64,000 bases of DNA from Rhizobium esperanzae (GTDB taxonomy: Bacteria > Pseudomonadota > Alphaproteobacteria > Rhizobiales > Rhizobiaceae): positions 248,001-312,000 of the forward strand of contig NZ_MXPU01000002.1 in assembly GCF_002204185.1 (NCBI RefSeq). The letters run 5' to 3'. A program made the position numbers and the translations under genes. Of this stretch, positions 45,122 to 56,036 are shown piece after piece. Positions within the stretch are counted from its first letter, which is position 1, and each line of letters starts with the position of its first letter. The notes beneath the pieces were generated by a model. The model was not told the DNA's origin. It worked only from the letters and a program-made list of their open reading frames with translations, and did not search any database.

Positions 45122-46564
45122 TCAAGCCTGTGGCGAGCGCGCGGAGAGGAAGACCTGCGGCTCGAAGGCAAAATCCTTGTCGAACGGATAGGTCGGATGC
45201 TGCTTGCGCAGCCGCGGCAGACGCTCGACGAACTGATCGACCACGCCCTCCGACAGCGCCATCAGGTTGGGATTGGCGATCGGGGCCAGTTCCGGCGAAA
45301 GATAGCCCGATTTGACGACGATGATCTTGGCGCCATGCGGGTCGAGGCCGAGCCGGGTGAAGTCGGCGATATTGTGGTAGGGCCGCCGTTTGGCCGAGAC
45401 CACGAGATCGATGCCGCCGATCGAAACGACCGCCTGTCGATCGGCGAGGTCGGGGGTCTCATACAGGAACTTGACGGTGAAGCGCGCGTTGACCGGCCTG
45501 CTGCCCTTGGTATCGAGCGAGGCGCCGACGCTCAAGACAAGCTGCGCACCCACCCCCGCGGCATAACAGGCTTCGGTCGCCGCCTTGTCGGCGATACCGG
45601 CAAAGACGACGCCGTCAGCATCTTTGGCGATCAATTCGGCCAGGACATCGGCCCGGTCCCCGACGCCGCCGCCTGTCGGGTTGTCGCCGGATTCGGCGAG
45701 CACGACAGGAGCGGTCGGGCTGGCGATCGCTTTGGCAACGCATTCCTGGACCGGACCGGTCTCGCAGCCGAAGACAAAGTCTTCGCGAACATCCCAATAG
45801 GCCCTGGCGAGCCGCCTCGCCTCACGCTCCAGCACGGCACGATCAGTGCCGGTCATGATGGCAGCGGCCGTGGCGCGCGGTTCGTCGGCCCAGACGTAAC
45901 CGACCATCAGCGACGCATCCCAGACGCCATCCATCGCGTCGATCTCGGGCAACCTGGCATAAAGGCTGTTCGCCGGCTCATCGACCGTGCTGGTGCGCTC
46001 GCCGGGCAGGAGGACCGGGGTCGGCGCCCAGAGAACGAATGGCTTTACGCCGGTTTTCAGGCTCTTGACCAGCATCGAGACCGAGCGGCGCATCGTCTCC
46101 TCGACATCGATATGCGGCGCGGTGCGATAGGTGGAGTAGATGTCGAGCGCATCGATGATGCGCTGGGTGACGTTGCCGTGCAGGTCGTAGCTTGCCGAGA
46201 CGGTGCATGCTTCGCCGACCAGCGCGCGGGCCGCACCGATCCAGTCGCCTTCGGCATCCTCCATGCCCTCGACATACATGGCGCCGTGCATGGCGAGGTA
46301 GAGGCCATCGAGCGGCAGCAGCGGCTTCAGCCGCTCGAGTAATTCGCTCTTGAAGGCCTCATAGGTGGCACGCGAAACCGGCCCGCCGGCAATGGCGCGG
46401 GCATGGATCGTCGGCAGGAACTCGGCATCATAATCCTTCAGAAAAGCGAAATAGGGGGATTCCAGCAGCCCTTCCCCGCGCAACACCCGAAAATCCTTCT
46501 CCTCATTCAGAACGGGATTGTATGTGCTGCATTCGGTATGAATGCCACCGACGGCGATGCGCAT
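45122..46564 (-). CDS. M81 family metallopeptidase (MlrC-like)
   Basis: A 480-residue protein of the MlrC family, first known from the last step of microcystin degradation. The N-terminal domain begins MRIAVGGIHTECSTYNP with candidate zinc ligands, then GLYLAMHGAMYVEGMEDAEG near residue 87 and SASYDLHGNVTQRI near residue 123. The C-terminal domain has ESGDNPTGGGVGDRADVL near residue 284. In rhizobia such enzymes probably hydrolyse small peptides or amidated amino acids. It is upstream of the ggt gene on the same strand, suggesting a joint pathway for gamma-glutamyl or modified peptides. The substrate is unknown. Confidence 0.87.
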   Translation of the reverse strand: MRIAVGGIHTECSTYNPVLNEEKDFRVLRGEGLLESPYFAFLKDYDAEFLPTIHARAIAGGPVSRATYEAFKSELLERLKPLLPLDGLYLAMHGAMYVEGMEDAEGDWIGAARALVGEACTVSASYDLHGNVTQRIIDALDIYSTYRTAPHIDVEETMRRSVSMLVKSLKTGVKPFVLWAPTPVLLPGERTSTVDEPANSLYARLPEIDAMDGVWDASLMVGYVWADEPRATAAAIMTGTDRAVLEREARRLARAYWDVREDFVFGCETGPVQECVAKAIASPTAPVVLAESGDNPTGGGVGDRADVLAELIAKDADGVVFAGIADKAATEACYAAGVGAQLVLSVGASLDTKGSRPVNARFTVKFLYETPDLADRQAVVSIGGIDLVVSAKRRPYHNIADFTRLGLDPHGAKIIVVKSGYLSPELAPIANPNLMALSEGVVDQFVERLPRLRKQHPTYPFDKDFAFEPQVFLSARSPQA

Positions 46565-46805
46565 GGGAAACCTCGGTTGATAGTGGGAGCAATCACGACG
46601 GAATGGGTGGCGATGAGATGAAGATGGGGGCGAGAGGACGCGCCGCCACTATGATCCTGATGATAGTTCGCAAAACGAGCCGTTCAACCGCAAAGACATG
46701 ACAAAGTTGCTTCGGGTCGATTCTGAGATCGATAATCCGGACTGCGGTATCCAAAACTTGTCGACGATCTGCCTTTGGAACCGAGTTGCGCCGATCAGCG
46801 GGCAC

Positions 46806-47534
46806 TCACCAGGCGCAAAGCGACCGCGACGTCGGCGTCAACCGCGCGACATCGATCCTCCGCCAGCACTGACTGTCCATCCATGGATAAATCTCCGCCG
46901 TCCAGATTGGATTCTGCCGCAATCGATGCTGGTAGGCGGCGGCACCGCTTTGATCCGCGTGAGCTTCAAACCACACGAACACCGTTTCTCCCTCGCGAAC
47001 CGGCAGGCGAGGAAAACCGTTGCTGCTTCGCTCGGTCATAAACACCGCCTCGATCCGCGCACCGGCCGCCAGCATGGCCGGCATCGCCTTGTCGCTGAAA
47101 AATTCCGAGAAGCCTTCATCCGTTCCGGGTGCGAGCGAGCAGATGTTCACGATGATCAGCCCCTGTGCGGGCGCGCGCTCCGCCTCCTTCTCCCTCGGCA
47201 GGTTATGCGCAAATGGAAGAACGCCGGCCGCCGGCTTCAGCAGCAGGACGTTGTCCGAATTGAGCATCGTCGCGTTGGCGGCCGGTCCATGTTCCTTCCA
47301 GACTGGGCCCGAATAAAAGGATGCGAGCGCCTCCGTTCTGGCATCCATGTTCTTGAAGGAGCGAACCCACACAAAACAATCGGGGTCGTCGAGATCGCGA
47401 AACTCCCCTTCGACGCGCATGCCCAACGCCTCCTGGGGCTCAACGAACTCGCGATCAAACAGGTGGATCAACGCCTCCCTGCGCTCGGGAAGAACCCGGT
47501 AGCGGCGAAGCTCGAATATGATGTGAGAGTCCAT
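46806..47534 (-). CDS. NIPSNAP family protein
   Basis: A 242-residue protein with two ferredoxin-like alpha+beta-barrel halves. The first half begins IIFELRRYRVLPERREALIHLFDRE, the usual NIPSNAP start, with WVRSFKNMDARTEAL in the middle; the second half has VFVWFEAH. The biochemical role of bacterial members is unknown; some are linked to stress or aromatic monooxygenase-like folds. ATG 47534 has AGGAAA upstream and is preferred over an ATG at 47558. It is divergent from a TetR gene with a repeat-rich shared promoter. The 240 bases downstream of it, up to mlrC, hold nothing I recognise. Confidence 0.8.
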   Translation of the reverse strand: MDSHIIFELRRYRVLPERREALIHLFDREFVEPQEALGMRVEGEFRDLDDPDCFVWVRSFKNMDARTEALASFYSGPVWKEHGPAANATMLNSDNVLLLKPAAGVLPFAHNLPREKEAERAPAQGLIIVNICSLAPGTDEGFSEFFSDKAMPAMLAAGARIEAVFMTERSSNGFPRLPVREGETVFVWFEAHADQSGAAAYQHRLRQNPIWTAEIYPWMDSQCWRRIDVARLTPTSRSLCAW

Positions 47535-47545
47535 GGCTTTTCCTG

Positions 47546-47594
47546 ACAGGTCAATCATCCTGTTTTATCACAGGACAATTGACCTGTTTTGTCA
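47546..47594. promoter_or_regulatory. Candidate TetR operators in the NIPSNAP/tetR divergent promoter
   Basis: Three overlapping symmetries are visible: ACAGGTCAA (47546-47554) matched by TTGACCTGT (47579-47587), TCCTGT-N6-ACAGGA (47558-47575), and the near-identical direct repeats CCTGTTTTATCA (47559-47570) and CCTGTTTTGTCA (47583-47594). The density fits binding of two TetR dimers. Confidence 0.6.
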
Positions 47595-47630
47595 AGCTGC
47601 TAGAGTGAGCGTCGGTTCCCGTGAGACGCC

Positions 47631-48245
47631 ATGATCGAAAACAAGAGAATCAACGACCCCGAAGGCGTGCGCCGCAGGATCATCGATGCTGCCTATGACG
47701 CCTTTGTCACCCAGGGTTATCTCGCAACCGGCATGCTGGAACTGCGCGAGAGGGCCTCAGTGTCCGGCGGCGCACTGGCACATCATTTTCCTGCAAAGCG
47801 TGACCTCGGGCTTGCAGTCATCCGCGATCGCGTCGCCGCCGCCGTTCGGCAGACATGGATCGAACCGCTGCACACATGTGTGGATGCACCGACCGCCATA
47901 GACCTGATTTTTGAAGCCATCATCGGTGAACTGACGCAAAAGGACCGGGTCTCCGGTTGCCCGCTCAACAATATGGCAATGGAAGTTTCGCAGCTTGACG
48001 CGGAAATGCGCGCGCTTGTCGGTGCCGTGTTCGAAGCCTGGCATGAAGCGCTCTCCGCCAAGTTTGCGGCAGATCTGGAAGAAAAACGCGCCGTCGGGCT
48101 TATTCCATCGAGAATTGCAACGCTGGTCATTGCCGCCTATTCCGGCGCCATGACAATGGCAAAGGCAAGCCAGGATGTCGGCCCGCTCAACGATTGCCGC
48201 GCCGAATTGGCGGCGCTGCTGGCGGCGAACTACCGCCGGCCTTGA
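47631..48245 (+). CDS. TetR/AcrR family regulator
   Basis: A 204-residue repressor. Residues 12-58 are the TetR helix-turn-helix (RRRIIDAAYDAFVTQGYLATGM, then VSGGALAHHFPAKRDLGLAVI). The remainder is a helical ligand domain with two cysteines in GCPLNNMAMEVS, a stretch common to AcrR proteins that sense small electrophiles or aromatics. It is divergent from the NIPSNAP gene and very likely represses both genes. The ligand is unknown. Confidence 0.87.
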   Translation: MIENKRINDPEGVRRRIIDAAYDAFVTQGYLATGMLELRERASVSGGALAHHFPAKRDLGLAVIRDRVAAAVRQTWIEPLHTCVDAPTAIDLIFEAIIGELTQKDRVSGCPLNNMAMEVSQLDAEMRALVGAVFEAWHEALSAKFAADLEEKRAVGLIPSRIATLVIAAYSGAMTMAKASQDVGPLNDCRAELAALLAANYRRP

Positions 48246-48324
48246 CCGCCAATTGCATTCAGAGGGGGCGGCCGATCTCGCCTGAAAAATCAGATTTGTG
48301 AAGCCGGCATGGACAGTGAACGAG

Positions 48325-48414
48325 TGGCGGAGAGGGTGGGATTTGAACCCACGATACCCTTGCAGGTATGCCGCATTTCGAGTGCGGTGCATTCGACCAC
48401 TCTGCCACCTCTCC
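48325..48414 (-). tRNA. tRNA-Ser (anticodon CGA)
   Basis: On the minus strand the sequence folds as a class II tRNA of 90 bases: acceptor GGAGAGG pairs with CCTCTCC, the anticodon stem CCGCA/TGCGG encloses loop CTCGAAA with anticodon CGA, a long variable arm (TACCTGCAAGGGTA) follows, and the T arm is GTGGG-TTCAAAT-CCCAC. The discriminator is G and CCA is encoded. It reads the serine codon UCG. Confidence 0.97.
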
Positions 48415-48448
48415 GCGGTCAGGTCGGCGCTTGTTCGGCGCGGGCGTT

Positions 48449-48477
48449 CTCATAACGGGCCTATGCCAGGTTGGCAA
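48449..48477 (-). promoter_or_regulatory. Candidate promoter of tRNA-Ser
   Basis: On the minus strand TTGCCA (48472-48477) is followed after 17 bases by TATGAG (48449-48454), about 35 bases before the tRNA 5' end. The spacing is right and the hexamers are only partial matches. Confidence 0.4.
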
Positions 48478-48509
48478 GCCGAAATATCGAGCTTTTCCAT
48501 CCTTTTGCC

Positions 48510-48538
48510 TTGACACCTTTCCGTCACTCGCGTATCCC
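48510..48538 (+). promoter_or_regulatory. Candidate sigma-70 promoter of rplU-rpmA
   Basis: CTTGACA with TTGACA at 48510-48515, a 17-base spacer and TATCCC at 48533-48538. The rhizobial consensus is CTTGAC-N17-CTATAT. The leader to rplU would be about 170 bases. I see nothing else of note in 48540-48718. Confidence 0.5.
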
Positions 48539-48718
48539 GCATCCGCAATAGGAGTGGAGTAGTCCGCCCCTTGCCCGCCTCGCGCTCGCGCGGGGTTTCA
48601 CCGGCAGACCAGAATTCCGGGCTAGCTCCCTGAAATCCCTGCTTAACTTCGACTGATAAAAAGACGGCCATCTGCTTCGATCGCGGGGAGCGCCGGAACG
48701 AACATGAAAGGATAAAAA

Positions 48719-49036
48719 ATGTTCGCAGTCATCAAGACCGGCGGTAAGCAGTACCGTGTGGCAGCCAACGACGTGCTGACCATCGAGAAGCTTGAAGCAT
48801 CCGCTGGCGACTCCATTGAATTCACCGAAGTGCTCGTGATCGGCGAAGGCGCCGACGCGGCGATCGGTGCGCCCTTCGTAGCCGGCGCCTCCGTCAAGGC
48901 GGAAGTCGTCGACCAGACCCGCGGCAAGAAGGTCATCGCCTTCAAGAAGCGCCGTCGTCAGAATTCGAAGCGTTCGCGCGGCCATCGCCAGCATCACACG
49001 GTCGTCCGTATCACGGACATCGTGGCTGCCAAGTAA
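48719..49036 (+). CDS. rplU: 50S ribosomal protein L21
   Basis: A 105-residue 23S rRNA-binding protein. It begins [19 protein letters not shown] and ends with the basic [19 protein letters not shown] tail that contacts rRNA. The ribosome site AAAGGA lies 9 bases before the ATG. It forms an operon with rpmA, the universal pairing. Confidence 0.98.
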   Translation: MFAVIKTGGKQYRVAANDVLTIEKLEASAGDSIEFTEVLVIGEGADAAIGAPFVAGASVKAEVVDQTRGKKVIAFKKRRRQNSKRSRGHRQHHTVVRITDIVAAK

Positions 49037-49070
49037 GATCAACGGGTTTCAGGTTTAAAGGAGAACTCCA

Positions 49071-49340
49071 ATGGCACATAAAAAAGCTGGCGGTTCCTCG
49101 CGCAACGGTCGCGATTCCGAATCCAAGCGCCTTGGCGTGAAGAAGTTCGGCGGCGAAGCCGTCATCGCAGGCAACATCATCGTGCGTCAGCGCGGTACGC
49201 AGTGGCATCCCGGTTCCAACGTCGGCCTCGGCAAGGATCACACGATCTTTGCACTTACCGCCGGCAATGTGGATTACCGAACGAAGGCCAACGGTCGCGT
49301 CTACGTGTCTGTCATGCCGAAAGCGGAAGCAGCGGAATAA
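49071..49340 (+). CDS. rpmA: 50S ribosomal protein L27
   Basis: An 89-residue protein whose N-terminal tail [20 protein letters not shown] reaches the peptidyl transferase centre. Start and length are standard; AAAGGAGAA lies just upstream. A strong terminator at 49412-49440 ends the operon. Confidence 0.98.
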   Translation: MAHKKAGGSSRNGRDSESKRLGVKKFGGEAVIAGNIIVRQRGTQWHPGSNVGLGKDHTIFALTAGNVDYRTKANGRVYVSVMPKAEAAE

Positions 49341-49411
49341 GCCGGTAGCGCTCTAAAACAGCCGGCGTCTCATCGACCCGGCTGGCCGTACCAGGTTCAG
49401 TCCAGAAAACA

Positions 49412-49440
49412 GGGGAGATGGGGCGCCATCTCCCCTTTTT
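49412..49440 (+). terminator. Intrinsic terminator of rplU-rpmA
   Basis: Perfect 10-base stem GGGGAGATGG (49412-49421) / CCATCTCCCC (49426-49435), loop GGCG, then TTTTT. Confidence 0.92.
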
Positions 49441-49465
49441 CGTTGTCCAAACAGGAGGACTGAAC

Positions 49466-50122
49466 ATGCAAGGCGAATTGATAAGGGTGGACCAATCACG
49501 GTCTTCCCGGGAAGACCAGCGGTCTTCCAAGGAACGGCTGAGGCCGGAGCGGTTAAGGACCGATTGCCCTGTCTTGTTATCGGAACGGCTCGTCATGCGC
49601 GCGCCCCACGAAGAAGACATCGACGCCCTTGCCCATCTCGCCAACAACGCCAAAGTCGCCACCATGGTATCGCGTATGCCGCACCCCTATACCGCCAATG
49701 ATGCCGCCGACTTTGTTTGGCGTTCGCGAAATGGCGAGATTGGCAAGTGCGTCTATGCCATCACCAAAGCCGAAAACGGCGCCTTCATGGGGTGCTGCGG
49801 CGTGGAACCGCATAACGACGGCAAGACCGTCGAGATCGGTTACTGGCTGGGTGAGCCCTACTGGAACCAGGGCTACACCACCGAGGCCTGCCATGCCCTC
49901 GTCGACATGGTGTTCCGGACGCGGCAGGACGTAGACCAGATCGACGCCCGCTGCCGGGTGATGAACGTCGCCTCGCGGCGCGTCATCCAGAAGTGCGGCT
50001 TCCAGTTCCAGGGATCGGGGCTTGCCGCTTCGCTGGCGCTCGGCAGCAACGTGCCTGTGGAATGGTACAGGCTCGACCGCAAGACCTGGATGTCGCTCCG
50101 AAGCTGGGGGAACATCGCATGA
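49466..50122 (+). CDS. GNAT family N-acetyltransferase (RimJ/RimL-like)
   Basis: A 218-residue acetyltransferase. After a charged N-terminal tail of about 35 residues comes LLSERLVMRAPHEEDIDAL, the start of the RimJ/RimL-type fold. The acetyl-CoA loop region is IGYWLGEPYWNQGYTTEACHALVDMVF near residue 125, and NVASRRVIQKCGFQFQGSG near residue 170 is the usual GNAT C-terminal motif. It may acetylate a ribosomal protein N-terminus or a small amine. The ATG follows ACAGGAGG. It overlaps the next GNAT gene by 4 bases. Confidence 0.88.
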   Translation: MQGELIRVDQSRSSREDQRSSKERLRPERLRTDCPVLLSERLVMRAPHEEDIDALAHLANNAKVATMVSRMPHPYTANDAADFVWRSRNGEIGKCVYAITKAENGAFMGCCGVEPHNDGKTVEIGYWLGEPYWNQGYTTEACHALVDMVFRTRQDVDQIDARCRVMNVASRRVIQKCGFQFQGSGLAASLALGSNVPVEWYRLDRKTWMSLRSWGNIA

Positions 50123-50706
50123 GCACGTCGGCACTGCAAAGGCCGGACACCAGGCCGATGATGCCCGGCCCCGCGCCGGTCATCCCGACTGCACGGCTGA
50201 CGCTCCGCCCCCACCGGCTGAGCGATGCGCCCGCCATCGCGGAATCGCTCTCCGATTTCGCGGTGACGCGCATGCTTTCCCGCGTCCCCGCGCCGTTCGA
50301 CCGGCAGGATGCGCTGGACTGGCTGATGCCGGTCACGTCAGGCACGCTGCCGGACTGGTCGCTGGCAATCACTGGCAAGGACGATGTCCATATCGGCACC
50401 GTCTCGATCGAGCTGCGCCACGGCCGCTGGCACCTCGGCTATTGGCTGAACCGCTACTACTGGCGACGCGGCTATATGAGCGAGGCGGTGGCGGCGATCA
50501 TCGAGCGCTTCTCGCGCCGCATGCCTGAGACGCCTGTTCATTCCGGTGTCTTCGCCGACAACCCTGCTTCGCTGCGGCTGCAGGAGAAGCTCGGGTTCCG
50601 CATGACGGGTTGCGGCGAAATCTATTGTTTCGCCCGCAACACCATGGTGTCGCACATCGAAACCGTGCTGCAGCCGGGCGCGCTGCAGCCGCGGAAGGTT
50701 GCTTAG
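50119..50706 (+). CDS. GNAT family N-acetyltransferase (RimJ/RimL-like)
   Basis: A 195-residue acetyltransferase similar in layout to the preceding gene: IPTARLTLRPHRLSDAPAIA near residue 23, LGYWLNRYYWRRGYMSEAV near residue 112 for acetyl-CoA binding, and DNPASLRLQEKLGFRMTG near residue 152. The start codon overlaps the stop of the upstream gene. The pair probably arose by duplication; substrates are unknown. Confidence 0.87.
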   Translation: MSTSALQRPDTRPMMPGPAPVIPTARLTLRPHRLSDAPAIAESLSDFAVTRMLSRVPAPFDRQDALDWLMPVTSGTLPDWSLAITGKDDVHIGTVSIELRHGRWHLGYWLNRYYWRRGYMSEAVAAIIERFSRRMPETPVHSGVFADNPASLRLQEKLGFRMTGCGEIYCFARNTMVSHIETVLQPGALQPRKVA

Positions 50707-50713
50707 TCAAACA

Positions 50714-50742
50714 GGAGGCGCCGCCGCACCGGCGGCGCCTCC
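50714..50742. terminator. Bidirectional hairpin between GNAT gene and EEP gene
   Basis: A 12-base perfect stem GGAGGCGCCGCC (50714-50725) / GGCGGCGCCTCC (50731-50742) fills the whole gap between the two convergent genes. T-runs are weak on both sides. Confidence 0.7.
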
Positions 50743-50743
50743 G

Positions 50744-51610
50744 TTAGTCTCCGATCTCGACCCACACCGGAAAATGATCGGACCCGACGGATTGCGTATC
50801 GATCCGGGCGGATTTCAACCGGCCCTCCAGGCCGCAACTGACGAAACAGTAATCGAGATGCATGCGTTTACCGTGATCCTCAGGATCCATCCAGCTGTAG
50901 CTCTCCGGGCGATAGGCCTGAAGCGCCGCAAAGGCGTCAACCGGCGTGCCGATCCTCGCCACGCGGCCGTAATATCCGCCACCGGCACCGGCAAGCGCGC
51001 AATATTCCGGCGATTCCGGCTCCATGTTGAAATCACCCACGATGACATAATCCTCCGGCAGCGGCGGCTCCGGCAGTTCGAATTCGGCGCCCCCTGTCAA
51101 CGACCCGCCTTCTTGCATGAAGGCTTTGATCTGGGCGTTCAAAAATTGCAGCTGGCGAATGCGCTCGTCGGCGGAGACGTGGTCGAGATGGACGGAATAG
51201 ACGCGGACTGCCCCGCCGGGAGCGGCGACCAGCGCCTCCGTTGCGCCGCGCTGCAGGTTGATCTTGGCGATCGTCCGGCTGCGTGGCAGAAGCAGCGTCC
51301 GCGTCGACAGGATCGGCCAGCGCGACAGCACCATATTGCCGAACTGAAAACGCGTGCCGCGCACCGGCTGCAGCCCGCCTTCGCCCCCGTCGATATGGAT
51401 ATCGCAGGCTGGCCCATACACCCAGAAATGGTCGGGAAAGAAGGCAGCAATGTCAGCCACCATGTCGGCAAAACCGTTGCGGGAAAAGCCGCGGGTCACC
51501 TCCTGCAGTGCAATGACATCGGCGCCTTCGAGGCTCCGGGCAATCCGCTTTAGATCGTATCGGCCGTCGAGACCGAAGCCGTACTGTATGTTATAGCTCA
51601 CGAAATTCAC
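50744..51610 (-). CDS. Endonuclease/exonuclease/phosphatase family protein
   Basis: A 288-residue EEP-fold hydrolase. Metal and phosphate-binding motifs appear in order: VSYNIQYG near residue 4, VIALQEVTRG near residue 34 (catalytic Glu), VYSVHLDH near residue 130, VGDFNMEPES near residue 179 and SDHFPVWVEI at the C-terminus (catalytic Asp-His). The long open frame extends far upstream antisense to obg, but the domain starts at GTG 51610, with GGAGG 12 bases before it. It could act on DNA, RNA or a phosphoester lipid; the target is not evident. Confidence 0.85.
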   Translation of the reverse strand: MNFVSYNIQYGFGLDGRYDLKRIARSLEGADVIALQEVTRGFSRNGFADMVADIAAFFPDHFWVYGPACDIHIDGGEGGLQPVRGTRFQFGNMVLSRWPILSTRTLLLPRSRTIAKINLQRGATEALVAAPGGAVRVYSVHLDHVSADERIRQLQFLNAQIKAFMQEGGSLTGGAEFELPEPPLPEDYVIVGDFNMEPESPEYCALAGAGGGYYGRVARIGTPVDAFAALQAYRPESYSWMDPEDHGKRMHLDYCFVSCGLEGRLKSARIDTQSVGSDHFPVWVEIGD

Positions 51611-51622
51611 GATAATCTTTGA

Positions 51623-53931
<2,309 letters not shown>

Positions 53932-53939
<8 letters not shown>

Positions 53940-55215
53940 TACCGTTGCGCCGGGCCCTGACATTGATGCGCTGATGAACGACATCGGCCGCAAGGCGAAG
54001 GCTGCCGCGCGGCCGTTGGGCTTTGCCTCCACCGAGGCGAAGAATAAGGCCCTGAACGCCATGGCCGACGCGATCCTGGCGAACAAGGCGCATATCCTCG
54101 CCGAAAACGCCAAGGACCTGAAGGACATCGAAGGCAGCGAAACGCTTGCCTCCTTCGTCGACCGGTTGACGCTGAACGACAAGCGCATTGCCGAGATGGC
54201 CGAGGGAATCCGCGCGATTGCCGCCCTTGCCGATCCGGTCGGCGAGATCATCGCCGCCTGGGACCGGCCGAACGGCCTGAAGATCGAGCGCGTCCGCACG
54301 CCGCTCGGCGTCATCGGCGTCATTTTCGAAAGCCGGCCGAACGTCACCGCCGATGCCGGCGCGCTCTGCCTCAAGGCGGGCAATGCGGTCATCCTGCGCT
54401 GCGGCTCGGATTCGCGCCGTTCATCGCAGGCTATCCATGCCTGCATGGTCGAAGGCCTGAAGGCGGCGGGACTTCCGGAGCATGCGATCCAGCTCGTTCC
54501 GGTCACCGACCGCGCCGCCGTCGGCGCCATGCTGCGCGGCCTCGAGGGTGCAATCGACGTCATCGTGCCGCGCGGCGGCAAGAGCCTGGTAGCCCGCGTC
54601 CAGAGCGAAGCGCGCGTGCCGGTGTTTGCGCATCTCGAAGGCCTGTGCCACATCTATGTCGATGCATCGGCCGATATCGAGATGGCGAAGAAAATCGTCG
54701 TCAACGCCAAGATGCGCCGCACCGGCATCTGCGGCGCGGCCGAGACCCTGCTCGTCGATGCGGCAGCGATCGGCACGCATCTGACGCCACTGCTCGAGGT
54801 GCTGACCGATGCCGGCTGCGAGATCCGCGCTTCGGCGGCAGTGCTGAAGGTTGCGCCCGGCCTTAAGCCCGCGACGGAGGAGGACTGGTCGACCGAATAT
54901 CTCGACGCGATCATATCGGTCGCGGTGGTCGACGGCATATCGGGCGCCATCGCCCATATCCAGAAATATTCGTCTAACCATACCGAGGCCGTCATCGCCG
55001 AAGACCCCGGCGTGGTCGCGCGTTTCTTCACCGAAGTCGATTCGGCGATCCTGCTGCACAACGCCTCGACCCAGTTCGCCGACGGCGGCGAATTCGGCAT
55101 GGGCGCGGAAATCGGCATCGCCACCGGCAAGATGCATGCCCGTGGCCCCGTCGGTGTCGAACAACTGACATCCTTCAAATACCGGGTGCGCGGTGCCGGA
55201 CAGACCCGACCCTGA
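53932..55215 (+). CDS. proA: Gamma-glutamyl phosphate reductase
   Basis: Second step of proline synthesis: NADPH reduction of glutamyl-5-phosphate to the semialdehyde. The 427-residue ALDH-like protein shows [20 protein letters not shown] near residue 124, [11 protein letters not shown] near residue 207, the catalytic Cys in [14 protein letters not shown] near residue 268 and [20 protein letters not shown] near the C-terminus. It is coupled to proB by an 8-base overlap and also overlaps nadD. Confidence 0.96.
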
Positions 55216-55852
55216 CGTGACGACGGAAAAGCTGGACCGACGTTATCTCCGCATGCCGCACAGCGAGCGCGGCATGGTCGTCGGCCTGTTCGGCGGGTCG
55301 TTCAATCCGCCGCATGAGGGCCATGCGCTCGTCGCCGAAATCGCCATCAAGCGCCTCGGCCTCGACCAGCTCTGGTGGATGGTGACTCCCGGCAACCCGC
55401 TGAAAAGCCGCAATCTTCTCGCGCCGCTTGCCGAGCGCATTGCCGAAAGCGAGCGTGTCGCCGCCGATCCGCGCATCAAGGTCACCGCTTTCGAGCAGGC
55501 GCTCGGCGTCAGCTACACCGCCAATACGCTGGCCCGCGTCAAAGCCCGCAATCCGCATGTGCATTTCATCTGGATCATGGGCGCCGACAGCCTGCAGACC
55601 TTCCACAAATGGCAGAAATGGCAGGAGATCGCCCGCACCTTTCCGATCGCCGTGATCGACCGACCGGGCGCCACACTCTCCTATCTCTCTTCGAAAATGA
55701 CGAGGACCTTCGATTTCGCCCGCATCGACGAGGACGACGCGCGGGTTCTCTGGAAGAAGCCGGCGCCGGCCTGGACCTTCATTCACGGCCCGCGCTCCGG
55801 CTTGAGCTCGACGGCAATCCGCAACGGCGCTTTGCCGGGCACGGTCGAATAG
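55193..55852 (+). CDS. nadD: Nicotinate-nucleotide adenylyltransferase
   Basis: Joins ATP and nicotinate mononucleotide to deamido-NAD, a late step in NAD synthesis. The 219-residue protein carries [19 protein letters not shown] near residue 31, with the nucleotidyltransferase HxGH motif, and the ISSTxxR-like motif [11 protein letters not shown] near the C-terminus. The GTG at 55193 overlaps proA by 23 bases; GTG 55217 or ATG 55253 are possible shorter starts. Confidence 0.92.
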   Translation: MPDRPDPDVTTEKLDRRYLRMPHSERGMVVGLFGGSFNPPHEGHALVAEIAIKRLGLDQLWWMVTPGNPLKSRNLLAPLAERIAESERVAADPRIKVTAFEQALGVSYTANTLARVKARNPHVHFIWIMGADSLQTFHKWQKWQEIARTFPIAVIDRPGATLSYLSSKMTRTFDFARIDEDDARVLWKKPAPAWTFIHGPRSGLSSTAIRNGALPGTVE

Positions 55853-55874
55853 CTGAATTTCAGGAAAACTCCCG

Positions 55875-56001
55875 GAAACGAGAAAGCCCGACGGGGGAGG
55901 AGATCCGTCGGGCTTATAAACTCGACCGACAACTGGGAGGAGGAGTGTTGCCGATCCTGTCGAACGGCTATGGGAGGAGGAGAAAGCCGTTTCGATGGAT
56001 G
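55875..56001 (-). ncRNA. Cuckoo-type (alpha-r14) small RNA with CCUCCUCCC loops
   Basis: On the minus strand about 125 bases fold into three consecutive hairpins, each exposing a pyrimidine loop. Hairpin 1: AACGGCT/AGCCGTT (55963-55969 with 55985-55991), loop with CTCCTCCTCCC. Hairpin 2: CGGCAAC/GTTGTCG, loop ACTCCTCCTCCCA. Hairpin 3: AGCCCGACGG/CCGTCGGGCT (55885-55914), loop ATCTCCTCCC, followed by TTTCTCGTTT as a rho-independent terminator. Repeated anti-Shine-Dalgarno CCUCCUCCC loops define the alpha-r14/cuckoo RNAs of alphaproteobacteria, which are stress- or growth-phase-linked. It lies antisense-oriented between nadD and modA. Confidence 0.85.
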
Positions 56002-56007
56002 TGTTGT

Positions 56008-56036
56008 ACCATATTCCGCGGGAAGGTGAATGTCAT
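56008..56036 (-). promoter_or_regulatory. Candidate promoter of the cuckoo-type sRNA
   Basis: On the minus strand ATGACA (56031-56036), a 17-base spacer and TATGGT (56008-56013) precede the first hairpin; transcription would start near 56001. GGAAT just before the -10 is also seen, so an alternative sigma factor is not excluded. Confidence 0.5.

Noticed and set aside
46593..46805. 70-codon minus-strand frame downstream of the NIPSNAP gene
   Set aside because: No domain, no ribosome site and composition like non-coding sequence.
48325..48414. tRNA-Ser as the attachment site of an integrated island
   Set aside because: Flanks are ordinary; no integrase and no second copy of the tRNA 3' end is seen in the window.
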